Assembly: GCA_963680875.1 (NCBI GenBank)
Contig: OY804580.1
Location: 95,509,353 to 95,573,352, forward strand
DNA from: Bathymodiolus brooksi
Lineage: Eukaryota; Mollusca; Bivalvia; Mytilida; Modiolidae
Reading direction: 5' to 3'
Length of the DNA stretch: 64,000 nucleotides
Below are positions 1 through 10,330 of this stretch, piece after piece (within the stretch, counting starts at the first letter, position 1; each line of letters opens with the position of its first letter). The position numbers and the translations under genes are program-made. The notes under the pieces were generated by a model. The model did no database searches. It was not told the DNA's origin and worked only from the letters and a program-made list of their open reading frames with translations.

Positions 1-150
1 CATTCATGAGTTACCTGAAACAAATAACACTCGTTATTTAGATAGCATTCATGAGTTACCTGAAACAAATAACACTCGTTATTTAGATAGAATGAGTTAC
101 CTGAAACAAATAACACTCGTTATTTAGATAGTATGAGTTACCTGAAACAA
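1..150. repeat. 45-bp minisatellite, 3 units plus a partial
   Basis: Direct tandem repeat. Unit 1 is 1-45 and unit 2 is 46-90, identical; unit 3 is 91-131 and lacks four bases at its start; a partial fourth unit runs 132-150 before the sequence becomes unique. Each full unit carries a perfect 7-bp inverted repeat, AAATAAC / GTTATTT, around a 4-base ACTC loop (first copy 22-28 and 33-39). The array probably continues left of the window. The monomer is unrelated to the 56-bp satellite further right. No coding potential is seen. Confidence 0.95.
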
Positions 151-398
151 ACACACATATGCTCATCGCTTTTAACCTTCATGATGTGTCGCTTGTATAT
201 AAAACGTAGCTATCAAATTTAGTTCACACGACCCTTTTCTGGATCAGACAATCAGACATGCACAAAGTAAATTTGTTTTCGTCATATTTCTCTATCTGAC
301 ATACTGCTCACACAATGTTAGAAAATCAATCACTCAATAACTCACTTTGATCGGCTAAGTAGTTAAAGATTGATTGATTTATTTAAGGATTATTTGAA

Positions 399-419
399 CA
401 GGTTATACGATATAACCTG
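399..419. repeat. Perfect 9-bp inverted repeat, 3-base loop
   Basis: CAGGTTATA at 399-407 and its exact reverse complement TATAACCTG at 411-419 flank CGA. As RNA or single-stranded DNA this would make a tight hairpin. It could be the end of a decayed DNA transposon or a protein-binding site, but no partner copy or target-site duplication was seen. Confidence 0.7.
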
Positions 420-453
420 GTTTGGCGCAGTTTACGCTTAAAATACCGCGAAG

Positions 454-476
454 CTGTTTATGAAAAGGGTAAACAG
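454..476. repeat. 7-bp inverted repeat, 9-base loop
   Basis: CTGTTTA at 454-460 pairs exactly with TAAACAG at 470-476. It lies 34 bases after the 399-419 hairpin. A chance origin cannot be excluded at this length in AT-rich DNA. Confidence 0.45.
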
Positions 477-1194
477 TTCTAATATTCCTTATAATTTAAT
501 TTTTACAGCAAAATTTAGCGATTCCTCGATTTTAATTACGATTATTTCATAGAACTATTTGAATTTGTCGTTGGCGAATGAATATGTTGGTGACGCCACA
601 ATGCAAACCAAGGTTATCAAGTATAGCAACATTTTTCTCCAGGCGAATCAGCCAATCAGATTGCAGTATTCACATCAAATTAAATTATTATTGGTTAACG
701 TTCATCGAACAGTATTTCAGCTATATTCAGGACGACGTGAACAAGTTCAATAATATAAAAACTACATAGAAATGAGGGAAGGGATGTGACAACCGGATCA
801 AGGACGTTTGACTGCCACTGGAAAAGTATGGAGAGTTGGGTATAGGGACGAAACATTTAGTTTTATGTAATGGCTACAACGCGCACATTCTTTTTTCGAA
901 ATCTACAAAAGAGATATTCAGTGTGCAGAGAGCGTGGCACTCTGCAAAAATGTTACCCACTTTGGTTCGCGGTCGGGTTTTCTGTATTATAAATGTATAA
1001 CTTGACAACACCCCCTCCACACACACATCCATCGAGAGGGCGCCCATATCCGCCATTCGGAAAAGCCCTTGACAGCTCTGTGTGCTAAGGTAGCTGGCGA
1101 ATTACTAACTACAAACCTGATACCATTTGTGTAATGTTGGGTCATCTTACACATCCAGTTGTCATGTTTTCCATTCGGGTTTCAACGGCCAATC

Positions 1195-1251
1195 ATTCTG
1201 GCAGTCAAGATATAGCTGAAAAATTGCTAAAAGTGATGACAAAACACCAAT
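1195..1251 (+). mobile_element. Probable decayed SINE 3' tail, mollusc type
   Basis: The stretch from the GGCAGTCAAG motif (1200-1209) through ATAGCTG and ATTGCTAAAAGTGATG to the A-rich CACCAAT end resembles, from memory, the conserved 3' segment of short interspersed elements that are very common in gastropod and bivalve genomes, usually followed by short ATCA- or CTCA-type repeats. Here the expected GTTAAAC portion is altered and the simple tail is worn down, so this is an old, inactive copy. The 5' end is unclear; related sequence may begin near 1150. No tRNA-like head with Pol III boxes was recognised. This is the main hint that the host is a mollusc. Confidence 0.42.
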
Positions 1252-1330
1252 ATCCCTTCAATATACAAAACCAAATATACTTCTGAACCTGTACTCAAGT
1301 ATGGCCTGTGTATCATTATTTCCTACTTAC

Positions 1331-1464
1331 TACAATTCCAGCTTCGTGTGGACCTATTCGTCTAGGTGGCAACATTACACTACCGAGTGTGGTCTTGATG
1401 TCAGGATCGAATAATTCATATTTGGTATAGTTTTTAATTTGTATTCCACAAAACACCTGATAAT
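1331..1464 (-). CDS. Candidate exon, actinoporin-like pore-forming protein, partial
   Basis: An open frame on the minus strand spans 1316-1627 (103 codons from an ATG). Its last ~44 residues look real. They read as a beta-strand pattern with G-I-x-I-x-N-x-T-x-Y, then a D-P, then L-P-P...I-x-P...E-A-G, which resembles the early beta-sandwich of actinoporin-like cytolysins (a secreted family in cnidarians with relatives in molluscs and fish). A pyrimidine run ending in CTACAG (acceptor AG at 1466-1465) and a GTAAGT donor at 1330-1325 bracket a 134-base exon with intact phase; just after the donor the frame meets TAA at 1318-1316. The first half of the open frame is then intron. I found neither the N-terminal helix region nor the membrane-binding aromatic cluster and C-terminal part that family members have. 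Upstream exons would have to lie at higher coordinates, where the satellite begins, so this may be a stranded fragment or a gene with a huge repeat-filled intron. Recognition is from pattern only. Confidence 0.42.
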
Positions 1465-1919
1465 CTGTAGAAAAAAACCAACTGTTCCAATTCGATACGG
1501 ACTTTTTCCATTTGATCTCTGTAATATTGCAAATATATTTTAATACATGTAATACAGTATCTATAAGGGGATCGAGTTTGCATCTTTCCACGATTAATCT
1601 ATTGGATCTTGGAATTGTTTCGACCATGTTTTTTTTTCATTTTATTTTCTAACTCTCATTGATATTAGATGGCATTTCGATGTCTGCTGCTAACAAGAAA
1701 GCTCTTGACAATTGTACGGTCGCCATCTTTGACCATAACCCTAACGATCGATACTTTCACAAAAAAACACGGATATATTCCGTTTGTCGTAATCACAATC
1801 CGTTCCTTTCCTCATGTATGACTTATTACCGGGTTTAAAACAAGAATAACACAACGGGTGCCACATATGTAGTAGGAACTGCTTACCCTTCTGGTGAACC
1901 CGAGTTCACTCGCGGTTTC
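1465..1919. other. Flank between the candidate exon and the array, no gene seen
   Basis: Unique AT-rich sequence. It includes a 9-T run (1629-1637) and one telomere-like AACCCTAAC (1737-1745) that is not repeated. The minus-strand open frame reaching to 1627 is best explained as intron read-through before the acceptor at 1465. No promoter, RNA gene or further exon was recognised. Confidence 0.6.
1894..1909. repeat. 6-bp inverted repeat about 90 bp before the array
   Basis: GTGAAC (1894-1899) and GTTCAC (1904-1909) flank CCGA. It is short and could be chance; it is noted because it lies close to the abrupt left edge of the satellite. Confidence 0.4.
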
Positions 1920-1996
1920 TAGTGTGGTTCGTATTGTTCGATCTTTAGTTTACTGTGCAGTGTTATATACAATATTGTTTGTCCTTTTGTGTAGCC
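1920..1996 (+). repeat. Decayed repeat-like sequence at the array's left edge
   Basis: Two layers are visible. TTGTTTGTCCT at 1975-1985, followed by TGTAG and the first ATTGTAGTG, matches the tail of a spacer unit at 45607-45617 exactly over 11 bases with a similar TTTAGGTCATTG continuation. Further left, TTCGATCTTTAG (1938-1949) and GCAGTG (1957-1962) can be lined up with the monomer segment TTTGATATCTTTATATTGTAGTG, with gaps. The first match is fairly convincing; the second is weak. This suggests that remains of an older related repeat border the homogeneous array. Confidence 0.4.
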
Positions 1997-2108
1997 ATTG
2001 TAGTGTCTGTCGTTTGATTTAGGACTTCTGATTACCCGTTTGGTATCTTCACATTGTAGTGTCTGTTGTTTGATTTAGGACTTCTAATTACCTGTTTGAT
2101 ATCTTCAC

Positions 2109-5100
2109 ATTGTAGTGTCTGTCGTTTGATTTAGGACTTCTGATTACCTGTTTGATATCTTCACATTGTAGTGTCTGTTGTTTGATTTATGACTTCTGAT
2201 TACCCGTTTGATATCTTTATATTGTAGTGTCTGTCGTTTGATTTAGTACTTCTGATTACCCGTTTGATATCTTCACATTGTAGTGTCTGTCGTTTGATTT
2301 AGGACTTCTGATTACCTGTTTGATATCTTTATATTGTAGTGTCTGTCGTTTGATTTAGGACTTCTGATTACCCGTTTGATATCTTTATATTGTAGTGTCT
2401 GTCGTTTGATTTAGGACTTCTGATTACCTGTTTGATATCTTCACATTGTAGTGTCTGTCGTTTGATTTAGTACTTCTGATTACCTGTTTGATATCTTTAT
2501 ATTGTAGTGGCTGTCGTTTGATTTAGGACTTCTGATTACCCGTTTGATATCTTTATATTGTAGTGTCTGTCGTTTGATTTAGGACTTCTGATTACCTGTT
2601 TGATATCTTTATATTGTAGTGTCTGTCGTTTGATTTAGGACTTCTGATTACCTGTTTGATATCTTTATATTGTAGTGGCTGTCGTTTGATTTAGGACTTC
2701 TGATTACCCGTTTGATATCTTTATATTGTAGTGTCTGTCGTTTGATTTAGGACTTCTGATTACCTGTTTGATATCTTTATATTGTAGTGGCTGTCGTTTG
2801 ATTTAGGACTTCTGATTACTTGTTTGATATCTTTATATTGTAGTGGCTGTCGTTTGATTTAGGACTTCTGATTACCTGTTTGATATCTTTATATTGTAGT
2901 GGCTGTCGTTTGATTTAGGACTTCTGATTACCCGTTTGATATCTTTATATTGTAGTGTCTGTCGTTTGATTTAGGACTTCTGATTACCTGTTTGATATCT
3001 TTATATTGTAGTGTCTGTCGTTTGATTTAGGACTTCTGATTACCTGTTTGATATCTTTATATTGTAGTGGCTGTCGTTTGATTTAGGACTTCTGATTACC
3101 CGTTTGATATCTTTATATTGTAGTGTCTGTCGTTTGATTTAGGACTTCTGATTACCTGTTTGATATCTTTATATTGTAGTGGCTGTCGTTTGATTTAGGG
3201 CTTCTGATTACCTGTTTGATATCTTTATATTGTAGTGGCTGTCGTTTGATTTAGGACTTCTGATTACCTGTTTGATATCTTTATATTGTAGTGGCTGTCG
3301 TTTGATTTAGGACTTCTGATTACCCGTTTGATATCTTCACATTGTAGTGTCTGTCGTTTGATTTAGGACTTCTGATTACCTGTTTGATATCTTTATATTG
3401 TAGTGGCTGTGGTTTGATTTAGGACTTCTGATTACCTGTTTGATATCTTTATATTGTAGTGGCTGTCGTTTGATTTAGGACTTCTGATTACCCGTTTGAT
3501 ATCTTCACATTGTAGTGTCTGTCGTTTGATTTAGGACTTCTGATTACCTGTTTGATATCTTTATATTGTAGTGTCTGTCGTTTGATTTAGTACTTCTGAT
3601 TACCCGTTTGATATCTTCACATTGTAGTGTCTGTCGTTTGATTTAGGACTTCTGATTACCTGTTTGATATCTTTATATTGTAGTGGCTGTCGTTTGACTT
3701 AGGACTTCTGATTACCTGTTTGATATCTTCACATTGTAGTGTCTGTCGTTTGATTTAGGACTTCTAATTACCCGTTTGATATCTTCACATTGTAGTGTCT
3801 GTCGTTTGATTTAGGACTTCTGATTACCTGTTTGATATCTTTATATTGTAGTGTCTGTCGTTTGATTTAAGACTTCTGATTACCCGTTTGATATCTTCAC
3901 ATTGTAGTGTCTGTCGTTTGATTTAGGACTTCTAATTACCCGTTTGATATCTTCACATTGTAGTGTCTGTCGTTTGATTTAGGACTTCTGATTACCTGTT
4001 TGATATCTTTATATTGTAGTGTCTGTCGTTTGATTTAGGACTTCTGATTACCCGTTTGATATCTTTATATTGTAGTGTCTGTCGTTTGATTTTGGACTTC
4101 TAATTTCCCGTTTGATATCTTCACATTGTAGTGTCTGTCGTTTGATTTAGGACTTCTGATTACCCGTTTGATATCTTTATATTGTAGTGTCTGTCGTTTG
4201 ATTTAGGACTTCTGATTACCTGTTTGATATCTTCACATTGTAGTGTCTGTCGTTTGATTTAGAACTTCTGATTACCCGTTTGATATCTTTATATTGTAGT
4301 GTCTGTCGTTTGATTTAGGACTTCTGATTACCTGTTTGATATCTTCACATTGTAGTGTCTGTCGTTTGATTTAGTACTTCTGATTACCCGTTTGATATCT
4401 TTATATTGTAGTGTCTGTCGTTTGATTTAGGACTTCTGATTACCCGTTTGATATCTTTATATTGTAGTGTCTGTCGTTTGATTTAGGACTTCTGATTACC
4501 CGTTTGATATCTTCACATTGTGGTGTCTGTCGTTTGATTTAGGACTTCTGATTACCCGTTTGATATCTTTATATTGTAGTGTCTTTCGTTTGATTTAGGA
4601 CTTCTGATTACCCGTTTGATATCTTCACATTGTAGTGTCTGTCGTTTGATTTAGGACTTCTGATTACCTGTTTGATATCTTCACATTGTAGTGTCTGTCG
4701 TTTGATTTAGGACTTCTGATTACCTGTTTGATATCTTTATATTGTAGTGTCTGTCGTTTGACTTAGGACTTCTGATTACCTGTTTGATATCTTTATATTG
4801 TAGTGTCTGTCGTTTGATTTAGGACTTCTGATTACCCGTTTGGTATCTTTATATTGTAGTGTCTGTCGTTTGATTTAGGACTTCTGATTACCCGTTTGAT
4901 ATCTTTATATTGTAGTGTCTGTCGTTTGATTTAGGACTTCTGATTACCTGTTTGATATCTTTATATTGTAGTGTCTGTCGTTTGATTTAGGACTTCTGAT
5001 TACCCGTTTGGTATCTTTATATTGTAGTGTCTGTCGTTTGATTTAGGACTTCTGATTACCCTTTGATATCTTTATATTGTAGTGTCTGTCGTTTGATTTA

Positions 5101-8100
5101 GGACTTCTGATTACCCGTTTGATATCTTTATATTGTAGTGTCTGTCGTTTGATTTAGGACTTCTGATTACCCGTTTGATATCTTCACATTGTAGTGTCTG
5201 TCGTTTGATTTAGTACTTCTGATTACCCGTTTGGTATCTTTATATTGTAGTGTCTGTCGTTTGATTTAGGACTTCTGATTACCCGTTTGGTATCTTTATA
5301 TTGTAGTGTCTGTCGTTTGATTTAGGACTTCTAATTACCTGTTTGATATCTTCACATTGTAGTGTCTGTCGTTTGATTTAGGACTTCTGATTACCTGTTT
5401 GATATCTTTATATTGTAGTGTCTGTCGTTTGATTTAGTACTTCTAATTACCCGTTTGATATCTTTATATTGTAGTGTCTGTCGTTTGATTTAAAACTTCT
5501 GATTACCCGTTTGATATCTTCACATTGTAGTGTCTGTCGTTTGATTTAGGACTTCTGATTACCCGTTTGATATCTTCACATTGTAGTGTCTCTCGTTTGA
5601 TTTAGGACTTCTGATTACCTGTTTGATATCTTTATATTGTAGTGTCTGTCGTTTGATTTAGGACTTCTGATTACCCGTTTGATATCTTTATATTGTAGTG
5701 TCTGTCGTTTGATTTAGGACTTCTGATTACCTGTTTGATATCTTCACATTGTAGTGTATGTCGTTTGATTTAGGACTTCTGATTACCTGTTTGATATCTT
5801 TATATTGTAGTGTCTGTCGTTTGATTTAGGACTTCTCATTACCCGTTTGATATCTTCACATTGTAGTGTCTGTCGTTTGATTTAGGACTTCTAATTACCC
5901 GTTTGGTATCTTTATATTGTAGTGTCTGTCGTTTGATTTAGGACTTCTGATTACCTGTTTGATATCTTCACATTGTATGTCTGTCGTTTGATTTAGGACT
6001 TCTGATTACCTGTTTGATATCTTTATATTATAGTGTCTGTCGTTTGATTTAGGACTTCTGATTACCTGTTTGATATCTTCACATTGTAGTGTCTGTCGTT
6101 TGATTTAGGACTTCTGATTACCCGTTTGGTATCTTTATATTGTAGTGTTTGTCGTTTGATTTAGGACTTCTGATTACCTGTTTGATATCTTTATATTGTA
6201 GTGTCTGTCGTTTGATTTAGGACTTCTAATTACCCGTTTGATATCTTTATATTGTAGTGTCTGTCGTTTGACTTAGGACTTCTGATTACCTGTTTGATAT
6301 CTTCACATTGTAGTGTCTGTTGTTTGATTTATGACTTCTGATTACCCGTTTGATATCTTTATATTGTAGTGTCTGTCGTTTGATTTAGTACTTCTGATTA
6401 CCCGTTTGATATCTTCACATTGTAGTGTCTGTCGTTTGATTTAGTACTTCTGATTACCCGTTTGATATCTTCACATTGTAGTGTCTGTCGTTTGATTTAG
6501 GACTTCTGATTACCTGTTTGATATCTTTATATTGTAGTGTCTGTCGTTTGATTTAGGACTTCTGATTACCCGTTTGATATCTTTATATTGTAGTGTCTGT
6601 CGTTTGATTTAGGACTTCTGATTACCTGTTTGATATCTTCACATTGTAGTGTCTGTCGTTTGATTTAGTACTTCTGATTACCTGTTTGATATCTTTATAT
6701 TGTAGTGGCTGTCGTTTGATTTAGGACTTCTGATTACCCGTTTGATATCTTTATATTGTAGTGTCTGTCGTTTGATTTAGGACTTCTGATTACCTGTTTG
6801 ATATCTTTATATTGTAGTGTCTGTCGTTTGATTTAGGACTTCTGATTACCTGTTTGATATCTTTATATTGTAGTGGCTGTCGTTTGATTTAGGACTTCTG
6901 ATTACCCGTTTGATATCTTTATATTGTAGTGTCTGTCGTTTGATTTAGGACTTCTGATTACCTGTTTGATATCTTTATATTGTAGTGGCTGTCGTTTGAT
7001 TTAGGACTTCTGATTACTTGTTTGATATCTTTATATTGTAGTGGCTGTCGTTTGATTTAGGACTTCTGATTACCTGTTTGATATCTTTATATTGTAGTGG
7101 CTGTCGTTTGATTTAGGACTTCTGATTACCCGTTTGATATCTTTATATTGTAGTGTCTGTCGTTTGATTTAGGACTTCTGATTACCTGTTTGATATCTTT
7201 ATATTGTAGTGTCTGTCGTTTGATTTAGGACTTCTGATTACCTGTTTGATATCTTTATATTGTAGTGGCTGTCGTTTGATTTAGGACTTCTGATTACCCG
7301 TTTGATATCTTTATATTGTAGTGTCTGTCGTTTGATTTAGGACTTCTGATTACCTGTTTGATATCTTTATATTGTAGTGGCTGTCGTTTGATTTAGGACT
7401 TCTGATTACCTGTTTGATATCTTTATATTGTAGTGGCTGTCGTTTGATTTAGGACTTCTGATTACCTGTTTGATATCTTTATATTGTAGTGGCTGTCGTT
7501 TGATTTAGGACTTCTGATTACCCGTTTGATATCTTCACATTGTAGTGTCTGTCGTTTGATTTAGGACTTCTGATTACCTGTTTGATATCTTTATATTGTA
7601 GTGGCTGTCGTTTGATTTAGGACTTCTGATTACCTGTTTGATATCTTTATATTGTAGTGGCTGTCGTTTGATTTAGGACTTCTGATTACCCGTTTGATAT
7701 CTTCACATTGTAGTGTCTGTCGTTTGATTTAGGACTTCTGATTACCTGTTTGATATCTTTATATTGTAGTGTCTGTCGTTTGATTTAGTACTTCTGATTA
7801 CCCGTTTGATATCTTCACATTGTAGTGTCTGTCGTTTGATTTAGGACTTCTGATTACCTGTTTGATATCTTTATATTGTAGTGGCTGTCGTTTGACTTAG
7901 GACTTCTGATTACCTGTTTGATATCTTCACATTGTAGTGTCTGTCGTTTGATTTAGGACTTCTAATTACCCGTTTGATATCTTCACATTGTAGTGTCTGT
8001 CGTTTGATTTAGGACTTCTGATTACCTGTTTGATATCTTTATATTGTAGTGTCTGTCGTTTGATTTAAGACTTCTGATTACCCGTTTGATATCTTCACAT

Positions 8101-10330
8101 TGTAGTGTCTGTCGTTTGATTTAGGACTTCTAATTACCCGTTTGATATCTTCACATTGTAGTGTCTGTCGTTTGATTTAGGACTTCTGATTACCTGTTTG
8201 ATATCTTTATATTGTAGTGTCTGTCGTTTGATTTAGGACTTCTGATTACCCGTTTGATATCTTTATATTGTAGTGTCTGTCGTTTGATTTAGGACTTCTA
8301 ATTTCCCGTTTGATATCTTCACATTGTAGTGTCTGTCGTTTGATTTAGGACTTCTGATTACCCGTTTGATATCTTTATATTGTAGTGTCTGTCCTTTGAT
8401 TTAGGACTTCTGATTACCTGTTTGATATCTTCACATTGTAGTGTCTGTCGTTTGATTTAGAACTTCTGATTACCCGTTTGATATCTTTATATTGTAGTGT
8501 CTGTCGTTTGATTTAGGACTTCTGATTACCTGTTTGATATCTTCACATTGTAGTGTCTGTCGTTTGATTTAGTACTTCTGATTACCCGTTTGATATCTTT
8601 ATATTGTAGTGTCTGTCGTTTGATTTAGGACTTCTGATTACCCGTTTGATATCTTTATATTGTAGTGTCTGTCGTTTGATTTAGGACTTCTGATTACCCG
8701 TTTGATATCTTCACATTGTGGTGTCTGTCGTTTGATTTAGGACTTCTGATTACCCGTTTGATATCTTTATATTGTAGTGTCTTTCGTTTGATTTAGGACT
8801 TCTGATTACCCGTTTGATATCTTCACATTGTAGTGTCTGTCGTTTGATTTAGGACTTCTGATTACCTGTTTGATATCTTCACATTGTAGTGTCTGTCGTT
8901 TGATTTAGGACTTCTGATTACCTGTTTGATATCTTTATATTGTAGTGTCTGTCGTTTGACTTAGGACTTCTGATTACCTGTTTGATATCTTTATATTGTA
9001 GTGTCTGTCGTTTGATTTAGGACTTCTGATTACCCGTTTGGTATCTTTATATTGTAGTGTCTGTCGTTTGATTTAGGACTTCTGATTACCCGTTTGATAT
9101 CTTTATATTGTAGTGTCTGTCGTTTGATTTAGGACTTCTGATTACCTGTTTGATATCTTTATATTGTAGTGTCTGTCGTTTGATTTAGGACTTCTGATTA
9201 CCCGTTTGGTATCTTTATATTGTAGTGTCTGTCGTTTGATTTAGGACTTCTGATTACCCTTTGATATCTTTATATTGTAGTGTCTGTCGTTTGATTTAGG
9301 ACTTCTGATTACCCGTTTGATATCTTTATATTGTAGTGTCTGTCGTTTGATTTAGGACTTCTGATTACCCGTTTGGTATCTTTATATTGTAGTGTCTGTC
9401 GTTTGATTTAGGACTTCTAATTACCTGTTTGATATCTTCACATTGTAGTGTCTGTCGTTTGATTTAGGACTTCTGATTACCTGTTTGATATCTTTATATT
9501 GTAGTGTCTGTCGTTTGATTTAGTACTTCTAATTACCCGTTTGATATCTTTATATTGTAGTGTCTGTCGTTTGATTTAAAACTTCTGATTACCCGTTTGA
9601 TATCTTCACATTGTAGTGTCTGTCGTTTGATTTAGGACTTCTTATTACCCGTTTGATATCTTCACATTGTAGTGTCTGTCGTTTGATTTAGGACTTCTGA
9701 TTACCTGTTTGATATCTTTATATTGTAGTGTCTGTCGTTTGATTTAGGACTTCTGATTACCCGTTTGATATCTTTATATTGTAGTGTCTGTCGTTTGATT
9801 TAGGACTTCTGATTACCTGTTTGATATCTTCACATTGTAGTGTATGTCGTTTGATTTAGGACTTCTGATTACCTGTTTGATATCTTTATATTGTAGTGTC
9901 TGTCGTTTGATTTAGGACTTCTCATTACCCGTTTGATATCTTCACATTGTAGTGTCTGTCGTTTGATTTAGGACTTCTAATTACCCGTTTGGTATCTTTA
10001 TATTGTAGTGTCTGTCGTTTGATTTAGGACTTCTGATTACCTGTTTGATATCTTCACATTGTATGTCTGTCGTTTGATTTAGGACTTCTGATTACCTGTT
10101 TGATATCTTTATATTATAGTGTCTGTCGTTTGATTTAGGACTTCTGATTACCTGTTTGATATCTTCACATTGTAGTGTCTGTCGTTTGATTTAGGACTTC
10201 TGATTACCCGTTTGGTATCTTTATATTGTAGTGTTTGTCGTTTGATTTAGGACTTCTGATTACCTGTTTGATATCTTTATATTGTAGTGTCTGTCGTTTG
10301 ATTTAGGACTTCTAATTACCCGTTTGATAT
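2109..10330 (+). repeat. Tandem pair of ~75-monomer (about 4.2-kb) blocks
   Basis: The block from about 2.1 to 6.25 kb recurs at about 6.25 to 10.33 kb. Shared private marks include a lost base in ACCCTTTG (5054 and 9252), GTATGTCTG (5971 and 10057), TATTATAG (about 6027 and 10113), GTGTATGTC (about 5755 and 9840) and the cluster of GTGGCTG units (2.5-3.5 and 6.7-7.9 kb). Landmark spacing is 4142, 4198 then 4086 bases: whole-monomer changes (one unit gained, two lost in the second copy) plus the small deletions. Boundaries are approximate. Confidence 0.85.

Larger units (their letters stand above)
154..1140. other. AT-rich flank without a recognisable gene
   Basis: No convincing gene is seen on either strand. 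Open frames here are 64 residues or shorter, overlap each other in different frames and resemble no family I know. A TATA-like run (TATATAAAA, 196-204) has no recognisable exon after it. On the minus strand the stretch at 367-386 reads as a short ATCA-type run, which could be a worn retroposon tail, but no body is visible. Two small inverted repeats are listed separately. Base composition is ordinary for an intergenic or intronic invertebrate sequence. Confidence 0.6.

Noticed and set aside
196..204. TATA-box-like TATATAAAA
   Set aside because: No exon or transcript-like feature follows it, and such runs are common in AT-rich DNA.
303..386. Second SINE suggested by CAATCACTCAATAACTCAC and a minus-strand ATCAATCAATC run
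   Set aside because: Only tail-like simple sequence is present; no conserved body or head could be recognised next to either.
559..769. Two overlapping plus-strand open frames of 63-64 codons
   Set aside because: They overlap in different frames, start in arbitrary context, lack any family pattern and have lengths expected by chance.
874..1056. 60-codon minus-strand open frame
   Set aside because: Checked as a possible downstream exon of the actinoporin-like gene; it shows none of the expected aromatic-rich pattern and no convincing splice sites in a compatible phase.
1737..1745. Telomere-like AACCCTAAC
   Set aside because: A single occurrence with no repetition; expected by chance.
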